Made by a program: the position numbers and the translations under genes. The notes under the pieces are model-generated. The model did not search any database and was not told the origin of the DNA. It worked only from the letters and a program-made list of their open reading frames with translations. DNA of 64,000 bases from Phytophthora sp. 'mugwort' (Eukaryota > Oomycota > Peronosporomycetes > Peronosporales > Peronosporaceae), in assembly GCA_033558025.1 (NCBI GenBank), contig JAUCEF010000016.1, positions 1,984,001-2,048,000 of the forward strand. The letters are read 5' to 3'. Below are positions 33,092-43,296 of the stretch, one piece after another. Numbering within the stretch: position 1 is the stretch's first letter; each line of letters starts with the position of its first letter.

Positions 33092-33162
33092 TGCTGGCTG
33101 TTACGGTGGCGTGTAGCAATTGCGGTTGGCAAAGCCGATGGATCCAAGCTGTTGCTGCAGTA

Positions 33163-33646
33163 CGGCGAAACTAAGAATGAAGGAGATGCCGTCGAAACCA
33201 GCGGTGGTGCCGCAACACATCGAAGATGTTGCCACCACGCTTGCTGCGGCCGAAATGCTATCGTACCTTGACCAGCGCCATCAAGGGGCAGAGGAAAGTG
33301 GTTGGGGATGGATTCTTTCAGTCCGCGCCATCAATTGGGTAATGGACCTGTGGAAGACGCCAACGGTTGACCCAACCGGAAGTAGATGGCACTGCAGCTC
33401 CTGCGGCGAAACTAAGAATGAAGGAGATGCCGTCGAAACCAGCGGTGGTGCCGCAACACATCGAAGATGTTGCCACCACGCTTGCTGCGGCCGAAATGCT
33501 ATCGTACCTTGATCAGCGCCATCAAGGGGCAGAGGAAAGTGGTTGGGGATGGATTCTTTCAGTCCGCGCCATCAATTGGGTCATGGACCTGTGGAAGACG
33601 CCAACGGTTGACCCAACCGGAAGTAGATGGCACTGCAGCTCCTGCG
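33163..33646. repeat. 242-bp tandem duplication inside the hAT element
   Basis: Bases 33163-33404 are repeated directly as 33405-33646. I find only two single-base differences between copies, so the duplication is recent. A plus-strand frame through each copy reads KPAVVPQHIEDVATTLAAAE and LSYLDQRHQGAEESGWGW, which looks protein-like, but the unit length is not a multiple of three, so the frame changes at the junction. No family recognised. Confidence 0.92.
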
Positions 33647-33916
33647 TCCGATCCGCAGAAGCGCGACGTATGTCACGACGTCGTCACGGTGCTTTCAGTC
33701 AGATGCAACAGGACGTTTGCACTCCTGGAGCTCGTTGTTCTGTGTTTCCGATGCGCCTCCTCACCAGCTATCTCCCGGTTAAGTTAACACTGATATTCTT
33801 TTGAAACCACTCACCCTTTTGCAGTGCATTAATGCAGTTTGGACTACATCATTGGCATGAATCCCATAAGTGCACAGACGACATTTATATGCCGCAATTG
33901 CATTGTCCCATCCCTA

Positions 33917-34149
33917 AGTCCAATATCTGGAAGCTTTGAGGGTCCGGTTGCCAAGAAGCATAAGCTCAACAGGAAGACATCGAGCAGGTGTACCAGTAAG
34001 TATAACTCCTGCAATTCAAATATAACAAATTTGTGTACCTTTTCGCATTTAGCTATAGGTCTACTATAACGTTTACGACGACTACAGAGCAAACGTTGAG
34101 CCACCGCTGGCGAGGTATCATAAACTGCCCCGAGCAAGGCGACTTCTCA
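33917..34149 (+). pseudogene. HTH-type transposon relic, continuation
   Basis: Directly after the hAT target duplication the plus strand gives PVAKKHKLNRKTSS, the second half of the helix-turn-helix that began at about 30910. A possible intron with GTAAGT at 33994 follows. The relic ends at the gypsy LTR at 34150. Confidence 0.5.
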
Positions 34150-34647
34150 TGGTACATCCGAAGACCAGTAAAGCTTTTGAATTGACGACGTCGCCTTGCT
34201 CCAATTCTCGACCCTTCCCGACGATATGGAATTCTAATTGTTTTACTATAGTTACCAGCGTGCTGTGGTCACCAACTATAACGGGTTACATGAAGAGTGC
34301 CAAGTCACTCTTTAGAGCAGGTGTACCCAAGTACACTAAGTGATGTACCTAAACATCACTATGACGTCGACAGTAATGACGGCATGGATAGGTACCACAG
34401 ATATGGTACAAAGACCTCAGAGCCACTCAATAGGATAACATCTAGGGAACTTATAGGTGACTAATAGTTAGTATGCAGACGCATTAAAAGGGGTCACCTA
34501 TAAATATATTCAGCCTTAAATCTACCTAATATTTTGGGAACAGTCCCACAGGCCAGGGACTAGTGAACTGCCGTTCACTGAGAGTTTATATATATATACT
34601 CTCCGGAAGTCACACTTCCTGTGCGCAAGGTGTTGTGTGCCCCGTCA
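34150..34647 (+). repeat. Gypsy 5' LTR
   Basis: A 498-bp repeat starting TG and ending CA, whose counterpart is 41702-42123 plus 43231-43296. It contains a TATA-like TATAAATATATT at about 34500. The 5' copy carries a longer TA tract (TTTATATATATATACT) and a short insertion (CACTTCCTGTGCGC) relative to the 3' copy, so the two have diverged measurably. Confidence 0.9.
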
Positions 34648-34719
34648 GACTTGGTAGCATTTGTAGTCGATCCGCGCCTACGCGGGTTACTACCTGAAAC
34701 CTCTGGGTCCTACCAACAT

Positions 34720-35560
34720 GGACCGGAATGAATTTCCTCATCTGAACGACTCACAGTTCGAGTCCGTTCGTACGATGACTGGCATCTTTGTATGGATGCC
34801 TTGCACAGCTTGGCGTCGTCACCGCAAGTTGAGCAGGTCGAACGCGTGACCGCGTTCGACTTGTATTAGCGGGGGCTCATCGGACATGTTCGGAGCAACC
34901 TGCAAGTTCAGGCCGCAGAGCCGAGTCCGGTCTACCCCAAGCCGTTAAGGCTGAAGGTAAACCCTTATGAAAGGAAGGAAGGTGAAAACCTTCAGTTCTG
35001 GGTGCGAGAAGTAGAGCTCGCAATTGAATCGGCTCTCATCTCTTCGGGCACCTCCGAGTGGCTTTCGCCCTCTCCAACCTTAGCGGGCGTGCTAATAGTT
35101 GAGCGTATACGCGGGAAGCGATAACGCCTGGATGCTTCGCATCCTGGGCTCAGCTGTGTGAACAGCTTAGAGCCGCGTTCCTCCCGGCGAGCTATGAGTA
35201 CCGCCAGCGGTCACTCTTCCTGTCATGTAAGCAGGGAAGATATGAACTGCACGAGTACATCCGTGAGATGCAGGAGCTCACGGCATCCCTCGTGGGAAAC
35301 CCACTCCATGAACACATCAAGGTGACGGTGTTCATGGACGGCCTAAGAGTAGTCCCCGCCCGCACCCAGCTGTTTCGGGTGCAGTTCAATACTTTGGAAG
35401 AAGCAATCCAAGTCGCTCTCCAAGAGGCGTACAGTCACCGCCAGGCGCCCACGCCGGCGGCGATGTGGCCAGGGGCTGCGACACCAAGTTGGAGGGCCCC
35501 AAGCGGGCCAGTTCCCATGGAACTTGGACTCGCCGAGCAACATGATATTTCGCTGCTATA
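34720..35560 (+). pseudogene. Gypsy gag relic
   Basis: Pieces in shifting frames: PKPLRLKVNPYERKEGENLQ and FWVREVELAIESAL (about 34937-35040), then LRAAFLPASYEYRQRSLF and GRYELHEYIREMQELTASL (about 35170-35300), followed by VFMDGLRVVPARTQLFR. This is the Retrotrans_gag capsid region. A stop at about 34867 and changes near 35060-35130 break it. Confidence 0.75.
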
Positions 35561-35829
35561 GCTGCACGTGCCTGTCCCGCGGGGGAAACCGTTTCCCTTC
35601 CAAGCCCATCGAGCTCAAAGGTCGCTGGCAAAGACCACAACCCCACAGTCAGGGGAACCCAGGACACCAGTAGGGGCGAGGCGCCCTACTGGGGAATATC
35701 TAAGTCTTCATGAGCGGTGCGCGGGTGGCGGGCACCATGGAGACTTAGCCCCTGAGAGTCTTCATACTCTCGAATCGAAAAAGGGCAGCGTTGGGCTGCT
35801 AGTATACACGTAAGTGTACGAGGATATAC

Positions 35830-36210
35830 CCATCCCTTCCGAGTCTTGATAGACTCCGGGGGCGTCGAAGAACTTCGCACGCCGCCAGACTGTTGCGGAG
35901 AACAGCAACAAGTTGGCCGATGCTTTACGAGAAAGCAAAGGCAACGGGACATTGTCAGTACAACTGGCCGACGGAATGGTGATTACCGTTCCTAAGATCC
36001 ATGTGGATCTAGCTGTGAAGTTCGACGACTTCGACAGCATGGAGCAGTTTACTGTCCTAGAGATGGACAAGTATGACTTGATCCTGGGCATGCCCTGGCT
36101 CGAGAAACATGAGCCATGGATCGATTGGCAAAACAAAAAGCCATCGGGGCCAGCCGGCCCGCGTAACTGGCAGAGCATTGGTGCGTCATGTTCCCACCTT
36201 TGCCAGAATT
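35830..36210 (+). pseudogene. Gypsy aspartic protease relic
   Basis: An active-site region coding IDSGG appears in one frame at about 35850. After a frame change, LADALRESKGNGTLSVQLAD, TVPKIHVDLAVKFDDFDS and YDLILGMPWLEKHEPWIDW follow, the typical flap and C-terminal part (LGMPWL) of Ty3/gypsy proteases. Confidence 0.75.
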
Positions 36211-37029
36211 GGGACGTCCGAAAGGGGCGCCGGGATACAAGAGCATCCAGTGAGGTTTTGGGAGCCGCCAACGTATTGAGCGACTCCCTAGAAGCGGTGG
36301 CAGCAGAACTGCACCTGGTCGAGTGCAGAAGTCCTTACACGATAGCCCTCGACCCCCGCCGGAATCTTGACCGGCGGCTGAGGCTTCAAGAGTGGCGGTG
36401 CCCGGAGGCACCGACCAGGTAGGTAACCTAGGTCCAGACCAAGTCACCCAGACATACACTGGCGAGGAAAACGCGCGAGGCGCTTCCTGTGTGGGAACCA
36501 TGTTCCTCATCGAGTCACACAGACAGAAACTGGCGAGGAAGGCGCAGAATGCGCTTCCTGTGTGGTTAACTTTGTTCCACGCCAGGTCGCCCAGACCATA
36601 ACTGAAGAAGAAGTGGCGGAATGCACTTCTTGGGTGGGTAACCATGTTCCACGCGAAGCCCTAGATGCTTTGGACATCGTCAATGAGACGTCTACAGACG
36701 TGGGTAACGAAGTACCACGTCAAGGTCGCCGTCGACGACATAATCGACACCGCAAGTCGAGTCTGAAGTCATTTCAGACAGGAGTCGCTTCAAGCGACTC
36801 GGAACCCAGGGCCCGAGTTCTTCTGACGCGGCCAGTCGAAAGATGTTATCACATCCTCGACGGCGAGACCGGCCATCGGGTCAAGGCGGGCGGCATCCAG
36901 CTAGAGCCGCAGCCAGAGGTGTCAGAGCTCCTGAACCTCGAAGGGTTGGCGCCGACAGATTTCCTGGTCGACCTAAAGGCAGGCGAAATCGCGGAGATGA
37001 TACTCTTAAAGCAAAAGTCTACTACAAGA

Positions 37030-38575
37030 GGAATTGAGTTCCTCCTCGGTTATGGACGAGGGCGTCCTGGAGGCATTCTCCTCCCAGCGTGCCTCGCGCT
37101 TGGGTTCTCGAGATTCTCAAGAACCCGAAGGATCCAATGTATCCTTCGATGAAGGAGTTCGAGGACGTGGTGTCCAAGGATACACCGTCTCAACTCCCAT
37201 CGGATCGTGGGATCAGGCACGAGATTGATCTCGTACTTTGCGCCCGGCACGAGATCAATCTCGTGCCGGGCACAAAGTACTGTGTCACCAGATAATGGCC
37301 ACTGCCTTGAAAGCAGTGCGAGGTCATTGATGCCTTCTTCACCGCAAAGGCCAAGGCAGCATGGTGCGGGAATCGAAATCCCGCACTCGACGCAACCTTC
37401 TGTGTTCGGAAGCCGAACGGGAAGTGGCATCTGGTTCATATTTTTAATAATCTGAACAGCGCAACGGTGCCGGCCCAGACACCCACCCCGCGAGAGGATG
37501 TATTGTTAAACAGCATGGCCTGGTGCGAGTTATACAGCGCCCTGGATCTGGTGGACGGATCCACCAGATCCTGATGCGTGAGAGCGACATCCGGCTCACC
37601 GCAGTGAGCACCCGAGCGGTATGCCGGGAGTGGCAGGTGATGCCACAGGCCTGTCTAATGCACCGGCGACGTTCAATCGCCTGGTCACGCAGTTGTTTAG
37701 ACCACTGCGTGCGTACGCACAGTCGTACTTCGACGACATCTTCGTCCATAGCCGTACCGAGGGAGTCAAGGCGGCCACGGAGGTGCATTTGGAGCACCTC
37801 CGTCGAGTGTTGGAGGTCATGAGAGCGAACAAGCTCTATGCCAACATCGACAAGTGCGTCTTCGCGGCGCAAGAGATCAAATTTCTCGGTTGCTTCGTTA
37901 GCAACGCCGGCGTTCGAGCCGACCTGGAGAAGGTCAAGGCCATTTCGGCTTGTCCAACACCAAGGTCCAGAAGGACCAGAGGAAGTGGCTGGGCTTGGCC
38001 AACTACCTCCATAAGTACAGCGAAGGGTACGCGAGTCTGGCTAGACACTTCTATGATCTTCTAAAGAAGGATACCGACTGGCACTGGGGGCGTGAGCAGC
38101 AGTAAGCCTTTGACAATGTCAAGACAAGCCTTCAGAAGGCGCCTGTCCTGGAACTGCCGGACGAGACGAAGGCGTTCAGCGTCGTCAGTGATGCGTCCGA
38201 TTATTCAATCGGGTGTTCATTGCTGCAGCAGGACGTGAACGAGTGATCTCGTTTCAGTCCAGGCAGCTCAAGGCTGTCGAACGGAACTACCTCGTTCATG
38301 ACAAGGAGCTTCTTGCCATGCGGTACGCCCTTGTCAAGTTCCGGGTGCACCTCCTGGGCTCCCAGGCCTTTGTGATATACACAGATCACGCATCCTTACG
38401 GACGGCGACGAATTCGCCCCATTTGTCCCAACGGATGGCGAGGTGGCTGTCTTTCTTCGCGAAATACAACTTCCGCGTCGGTGGCAAGCTCAACGTGCCT
38501 GCCGATGCGTTGTCACGCAGGCCGAACTACGAGCTGGCGCACATAAGCCGTGCCACGACCGATCTGTACGATTAG
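37030..38575 (+). pseudogene. Gypsy reverse transcriptase and RNase H relic
   Basis: RT pieces: a start with GTKYCVTR (about 37260), PNGKWHLVHIFNNLNSA, ELYSALDLVDG (about 37530), then in another frame LSNAPATFNRLVTQLFRPL and the catalytic YFDDIFVHS (about 37727), followed by ANKLYANIDKCVFAAQEIKF. RNase H: SVVSDASDYSIGCSLLQQ (about 38180), NYLVHDKELLAMRYALVKF, IYTDHASLRT and NVPADALSRRPNYE, ending at a TAG at 38573. The motif order is Ty3-type. A small internal duplication near 37215-37280 repeats RHEI(D/N)LV. Confidence 0.88.
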
Positions 38576-38649
38576 ATACGCATGCCGTATTGGGAAGACG
38601 AAGCCCTGGCACCTCTGGTGTGTTTCCTGGCCACTAGCAAGGAAGCCAA

Positions 38650-40047
38650 GGCCGAGTGGCTCACGCCACGTCACGAGAGCCCGGCTCCATCGATACGAGT
38701 GGGCCGATGGTCTGCTCTACTATCGAGTGGAGCCCCATGAACCCCCACGGGTAGTCGTTTCAAGCGCCGAGGAACTCAGGGTTGGCATCATACAGGAGGC
38801 GCACGATGCGCCGTCCAGCGGTCACTTGGGCCGCGAGAAGCCCTCCCAATCGGTCTCTCAGTACTTTTGGTGGGCCCACATGTACAAGTGTGCCGCACAA
38901 TACGTGAAGACATGAGAAACATGCCAGCTAGTGAAACCTGCCGGGAACGCCTCGGCTCCTCTGTAGAGCCTGCCCGTGCCAGCGGACTGCTGGAAGTCGA
39001 TGAGTCTGGACTTCATCTTTGGGCTTCCAGCCGAAGCCCACGGAAACACCGGCAACTTGGTGTTCGTGTGCCGTCTGAGCAAGATGGTGCGCCTGGCTCC
39101 GGTCAAAGACACAGTGACCGGTAAACGGGCTGCGAAGCTGTTCCTGGATTGCGTTTTCCGCCATCATGGTCCGCCGGAGACAATTGTCTCGGATCATGAC
39201 CCGCGGTTTACCGCTGCGTTCTGGCGAACGCTGTTCCAACTACTTGGAACAAGGCTGCACATGTCCACTGCCGATCATCCTCAGACGGATGGGCAGACGG
39301 AACGTGTCAACCGAGTGCTTGAGGACACTCTACGCAGTGTCTGTGCGGAGGCTCCACGCACTTGGTCAGAACGTCTGCCAGTAGTTGGGTTTGCACTCAA
39401 CAATGCAGTTCACGCATCGACCGGGTATACCCCGTTCTATCTGAATGGCTACGCCATCCACGGGTGCCGCTCACTTTGCGAAGTAGCATCCCGTCTTCAG
39501 TTCTAAATGGGGAGAGGCTCGGAAAGCGTTTTCCTCCCAAGTCTCGGACATGAGACCGGTTGTCTTGCGGAAACAAGTGGAGTCTCTTATAGACACCAGG
39601 CTGAACGTAATCGGTCGTGTCCGTGATGCCATGGCAGCGGCACACGACAAACAAAAGGAGAACTCTGACAAGAATGGAAGAGGAAACTTAAACGTGTTTA
39701 ATGTAGGGGATTTAGTCCTACTAGACACTAGGAACTTGCCACTCGCCACGGTAGGTTCCGTTGGGAGCAACAAGCTGAAGCACCGCTTCACTGGACCCTT
39801 TGCGGGCCTAGCCAGGCATGGTGCGGCATATACCATTGACCTGCCTAAGTCGATGACGACCCACCTGTCGTTCTACGTGGGCCGTCTGAAGCGGTACCAT
39901 GATCCACAGGGCTCACAGGCCCCAGCTCTACAAAGGAGGCTGCGACTCTTCTCTCTGAGCGCGCCCAGAACCAGAAGCCCAGGTCCCTTGCGGGGCCGCG
40001 GAAGGGGCTCCATACGAAGGAACCCCGGCTGCATACACCGAGTATGA
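38650..40047 (+). pseudogene. Gypsy integrase relic
   Basis: The zinc-binding start GIIQEAHDAPSSGHLGREK (about 38785) is followed by a stop (TGA, 38914) where a ligand Cys is expected. The catalytic core is open from 38976: SLDFIFGLPAEAHG with the first Asp, TIVSDHDPRFTAAFW with the second and TDGQTERVNRVLEDTLR with the Glu, so the DDE triad is intact. A frame change near 39500 leads to the C-terminal domain NVGDLVLLDTRNLPL and HRFTGPFAGLARHG, then FYVGRLKRYHDP, typical of the GPY/F region next to a chromodomain. Confidence 0.88.
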
Positions 40048-40674
40048 GCCATAGTGATACGGCTGGGAATACGCAGGAGGCGCTCCCGCCTGGTACACAG
40101 GCCGCAGGAGGTCCCGAACGAGAGACAACTCCCGTTGGACTCGGTCCATGGACGCCCAAAAGGCATCCATACGTTGGAAAATCTCGTCCACGTCATTCGC
40201 ACGACGGTCGACCCGCCCTTCGAGGGCCGGCAAGTCATCGGCCAGACGATTCACGTCGTCACGAATTGGCGCAAGGACCCCAGCGCTCCTGGCCTGGGCG
40301 GCAACAGCCCCGCCCTCACCAAGTCCAAGCGCAATCTCAAGCGCAAGGTCTCGACGACGAAGAGCGGTGTATTCAACGACCCGAGGTGGAGCCGAAGGCG
40401 GCACACCAGGTCCTGCCTGAGCTGGACCGGAGGGGCGGCGCCTCATACTCGTACTCGTTCGAGGGCACCACTGCCTCTCCTCGACCGTAATGGACCCACT
40501 GCCACGTAAAGTGTGTGCTCCAGGAGCAGCGCATTCACGGGAAGCGCCAGATCCGCGTGAAGTGGAGGGGGTACTCGGAAGCTGAGTGCTCCTGGGAGCC
40601 GTACGAACGGCTCCAGGCTGACTGCCCGAAGACTATCGCGATCTGGGAACAAAATCGGCGGCGGCTTCGTAAGT
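40048..40674 (+). pseudogene. Gypsy linker and chromodomain
   Basis: A variable Pro/Arg-rich linker (40048-40510, frames shifting, with VDPPFEGRQVIGQTIHVV) is followed by RIHGKRQIRVKWRGYSEAEC and SWEPYERLQADCPKTIAIWE, ending in a TAG at 40672. The K-W-R-G-Y and S-W-E-P signatures are those of a chromodomain, the targeting module at the end of chromoviral integrases. Confidence 0.8.
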
Positions 40675-40791
40675 AGTTCGGGCTTTCTTGCCAGAACGGG
40701 GTGTGGTCGTAGAGCCAAGAACAAATACCCGCGCTCATCATGAGCGCTAGCAGCGGAATGCTTCTGCGTTCTCGTGAGAGCTGCCGTTTGC

Positions 40792-41709
40792 CTACCACAT
40801 GGGCAAACTCAATGCGCAGATCACGGACGTCAAGGATGGCCTCCAGGGTGATATCCTGCCGGAGAATCTCGAGTTGGCCTTGTGAGCAGCGCGTAGCTGC
40901 CCACTTCCAAAGGACGGGCTCGGCCTCTTGGAAAGAGTCACAGTGTGGGTCACCACGGCTGGATAGCCCCACACAGATCGCAGTCCCGACCGGAGCTCTG
41001 GCTTCTTTCGCCGGCTCGTGAACTCCTTGAGCGGGATGTTGTGCGGTGCCAGGAGCACGTACCGAGCGATGCTCACATTTTGGAACAGGGGCAGCTTGGC
41101 CACCAGGTGGCGCTCATAAGCGCCCCGAGAAGAGCGCCCGCCAAGAAGCATGCGAGGCGGCTGGAGCTGACCCATGTAGGCGTCGTTTCCGTGGGACTCC
41201 ACAGGAGGGAAGTACCCGGAAGCGTAAGACGGTCCCCCACGAACAGGTGAAGCGTACTTCTCAGGCGACCGAGTCGCCGGGGCCCGCACTCCCTTATGAC
41301 GAGCAGCCTGGTACTCCGACTGCTGCCCGCCGAGCTCGTTGGAGATCTCTCGGCCAATTTGGCCCTCTGTCTCCTCGTCGGGAGCAGAACTGAAGAGGCC
41401 CTTGTTCGTGAGCGTGAGGGTTCCATACCCTTCACGGATTGGAGAATTGGAAGCAGCTCGCCGCTTACGGCTGACTTCCGAGGCTGCTGCAGCATTAGCA
41501 GCCTTGACGCGGGCAGTTGCCTCAGGTAGCGTCAAGCTCTTGACCGGAGAACGAGGTTTCTCTTCCTCCTCCTTGGGTGAGCGCGGGCTCCCCTGACACT
41601 CGGGCGTCTTCGGCGCGTCGCCATCGTCGCCGTTATGGCTAGACAGTGGGGTATGGGACCCAAGCTTTACTGGTCTTGGGATGTACCATGGCGGCTTCCC
41701 ATGGTACAT
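40792..41709 (-). CDS. Long antisense reading frame between pol and 3' LTR of the gypsy element
   Basis: An uninterrupted 305-codon minus-strand frame with the ATG at 41709, just inside the 3' LTR edge. The product is Lys/Glu/Ser/Pro-rich at first (GSPRSPKEEEEKPRSPVKSL), then ATARVKAANAAAASEVSRKR and RREAA-type basic stretches, and ends with a Ser/Arg-rich section. It keeps an open frame in an element whose gag and pol are broken, and no plus-strand motif explains the region. It may be an accessory antisense gene as known for some plant Ty3/gypsy lineages, or a fortuitous open frame in GC-rich DNA. No function recognised. Confidence 0.4.
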   Translation of the reverse strand: MYHGKPPWYIPRPVKLGSHTPLSSHNGDDGDAPKTPECQGSPRSPKEEEEKPRSPVKSLTLPEATARVKAANAAAASEVSRKRRAASNSPIREGYGTLTLTNKGLFSSAPDEETEGQIGREISNELGGQQSEYQAARHKGVRAPATRSPEKYASPVRGGPSYASGYFPPVESHGNDAYMGQLQPPRMLLGGRSSRGAYERHLVAKLPLFQNVSIARYVLLAPHNIPLKEFTSRRKKPELRSGLRSVWGYPAVVTHTVTLSKRPSPSFGSGQLRAAHKANSRFSGRISPWRPSLTSVICALSLPMW

Positions 41710-43296
41710 CCGAAGACCAGTAAAGTTTTGAATTGACGACGTCGCCTTGCTCCAATTCTCGACCCTTCCCGACGATATGGAATTCTAATTGTTTTACTAT
41801 AGTTACCAGCGTGCTGCGGTCACCAACTGTAACGGGTTACATGAAGAGTGCCAAGTCACTCTTTAGAGCAGGTGTACCCAAGTACACTAAGTGATGTACC
41901 TAAACATCACTATGACGTCGACAGTAATGACGTCATGGATAGGTACCACAGATATGGTACAAAGACCTCAGAGTCACTCAACAGGATAACATCTAGGGAA
42001 CTTATAGGTGACTAATAGTTAGTATGTAGACGCATTAAAAGGGGTCACCTATAAATATATTCAGTCTTAAATCGACCTAATTTTGGGAACAGTCCCATAG
42101 GCCAGGACTAGTGAACTGCCGTTGGAGCCGACTAGACCACGGCAATGAATTGAGGAGGCACTGAATGACATTTGTTTTTTTACCTTTAAACTGGGAGCAA
42201 AACCGGAGTGGCTCATCAAATGGGGGGATCGCGCCCAGATCACCCCATGGGAAGATGTGAACCATGTGGCTGTGAACTCTAGCAGCTTGGGTGTGCCGTA
42301 ACCCTGACTGCACTTTGGCGAAGAAATTGTGGGCCGACTATACAATGACGGACAGAGGGAGCCAACGATGACTCAGGCAGTCGAAGGAGTGAGTAGCTGC
42401 ATCAGAGAAGCGTATGCTCGGTACAGGATGGGGTTGTACCCTCTCACGGAGAAGTCGAAGACCAGTATTGAAGTGGCAGATCAAATTACCACGAGATGGA
42501 ATACGCAAGTCGCCATAGCGGACGCACCAGAAGACGCAGGGATGGAGATCCCATGTAGCCGAGTGGGTTTTATTGACGGTGGATATCGAGGGAATCCTGA
42601 TCCGGGTGGGGCCGGGAGTGTCGTCATTGAGGTCAACGGCAATCGTGGCGACAGCAGAATCAAGTGGGCGGCGGCAACCGCCCTAGGGAACCAAAGCATG
42701 ACCAACAATGTGCCGGAGTTCGTGGGATTGCACAGATTTCTGCTATACACCGCTAAAAAGGAGTGAACCGGCATTCACGTCGTTGGGGATAGTGCAATGA
42801 TTTTATGATTGATCTGTGCGAGGAAGAAACCAAAGGCGCGGAAACTGCAGTACTGGTACCAGGAATCCAGACGATTAGCGGATCTCTGTGGAGTGGCTAG
42901 TTGGAGGCATCATTATCGCAGACACAACAAAATGGCGGATTGGCTTGCCAACCATGCAATGGATGGCAAGCGCAGCACCATAGTGGCCTTTGAAGTAGGG
43001 GAATTGCAGCACATATTACACAAGGGATTGGAGTCACTACGAGGAGGAGACATGCAGCATTGGCATGCAGAAAGCTGTGGAGACATCAACACCGAAAATG
43101 GAGAAGACAGATGAGGGGCAAGTGGCCCACAGGACTGCTCGGGATGACTTTCCCCGAGTAGAATGGATATTAGAGTTCAAGTCTATTGTAGACTCAGTAA
43201 CATAATATACCTCACCTTATTATAAAAAAAAACTGCCGTTCCCTGAGAGTTTATATACTCTCCGGAAGTCGCACTAAGGTGTTGTATGCCCCGTCA
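41702..43296 (+). repeat. Gypsy 3' LTR, split by a LINE insertion
   Basis: The LTR runs 41702-42123, is interrupted at 42124-43230, and resumes at 43231-43296 with the end CCCCGTCA. Its start is preceded by an inverted copy of its first 25 or so bases (41663-41690) instead of the purine-rich tract normally found there. Confidence 0.88.
42124..43230 (+). mobile_element. 5'-truncated non-LTR (LINE) retrotransposon with RNase H
   Basis: A 1107-bp insert flanked by AACTGCCGTT on both sides (42114-42123 and 43231-43240) and ending in an A-run, the signature of target-primed insertion. The plus strand codes an RNase H: GFIDGGYRGNPDPGGAGSVV with the first Asp, NNVPEFVGLHRFLLY with the Glu, VVGDSAMI after a stop at 42764-42766, and NKMADWLANHAMD (about 42940). 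Everything upstream of the RNase H domain except a short piece is missing, so it is a 5'-truncated copy. Confidence 0.88.

Larger units (their letters stand above)
30964..33916 (-). mobile_element. hAT DNA transposon with TIRs and 8-bp target duplication
   Basis: The left end TAAGGATGGGACAATGCA and the right end read inwards, TAGGGATGGGACAATGCA, match at 17 of 18 bases. They are flanked by AGTCCAAG (30956-30963) and AGTCCAAT (33917-33924), a 7 of 8 match to an 8-bp target duplication as expected for hAT elements. The 2953-bp element carries one BED-finger hAT transposase on the minus strand and a 242-bp tandem duplication upstream of it. It sits inside the HTH-type relic. Confidence 0.88.
34150..43296 (+). 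mobile_element. Ty3/gypsy chromovirus-like LTR retrotransposon, decayed
   Basis: Two LTRs starting TGGTACATCCGAAGACC and ending CCCCGTCA flank a plus-strand gag-pol region with protease, reverse transcriptase, RNase H, integrase and a C-terminal chromodomain. The internal part also holds a long antisense reading frame before the 3' LTR. Many frameshifts and stops break the polyprotein. The flanking 5-mers (TCTCA on the left, CACCA on the right) do not match, so no target duplication survives. The 3' LTR is split by a LINE fragment. Confidence 0.92.

Noticed and set aside
35762..36645. Long minus-strand frames opposite the gypsy protease region
   Set aside because: They mirror the protease and linker of the plus-strand polyprotein and have no motif of their own.
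39928..40446. A 172-codon minus-strand frame with coiled-coil-like composition
   Set aside because: It lies opposite the plus-strand linker between integrase and chromodomain, which itself shows a continuous pol product. I consider it a shadow, though a gag-like origin was weighed.
42067..42345. Minus-strand frame at the LINE 5' end as a separate gene
   Set aside because: Short, no domain; better explained as an antisense or inverted piece of the truncated LINE.
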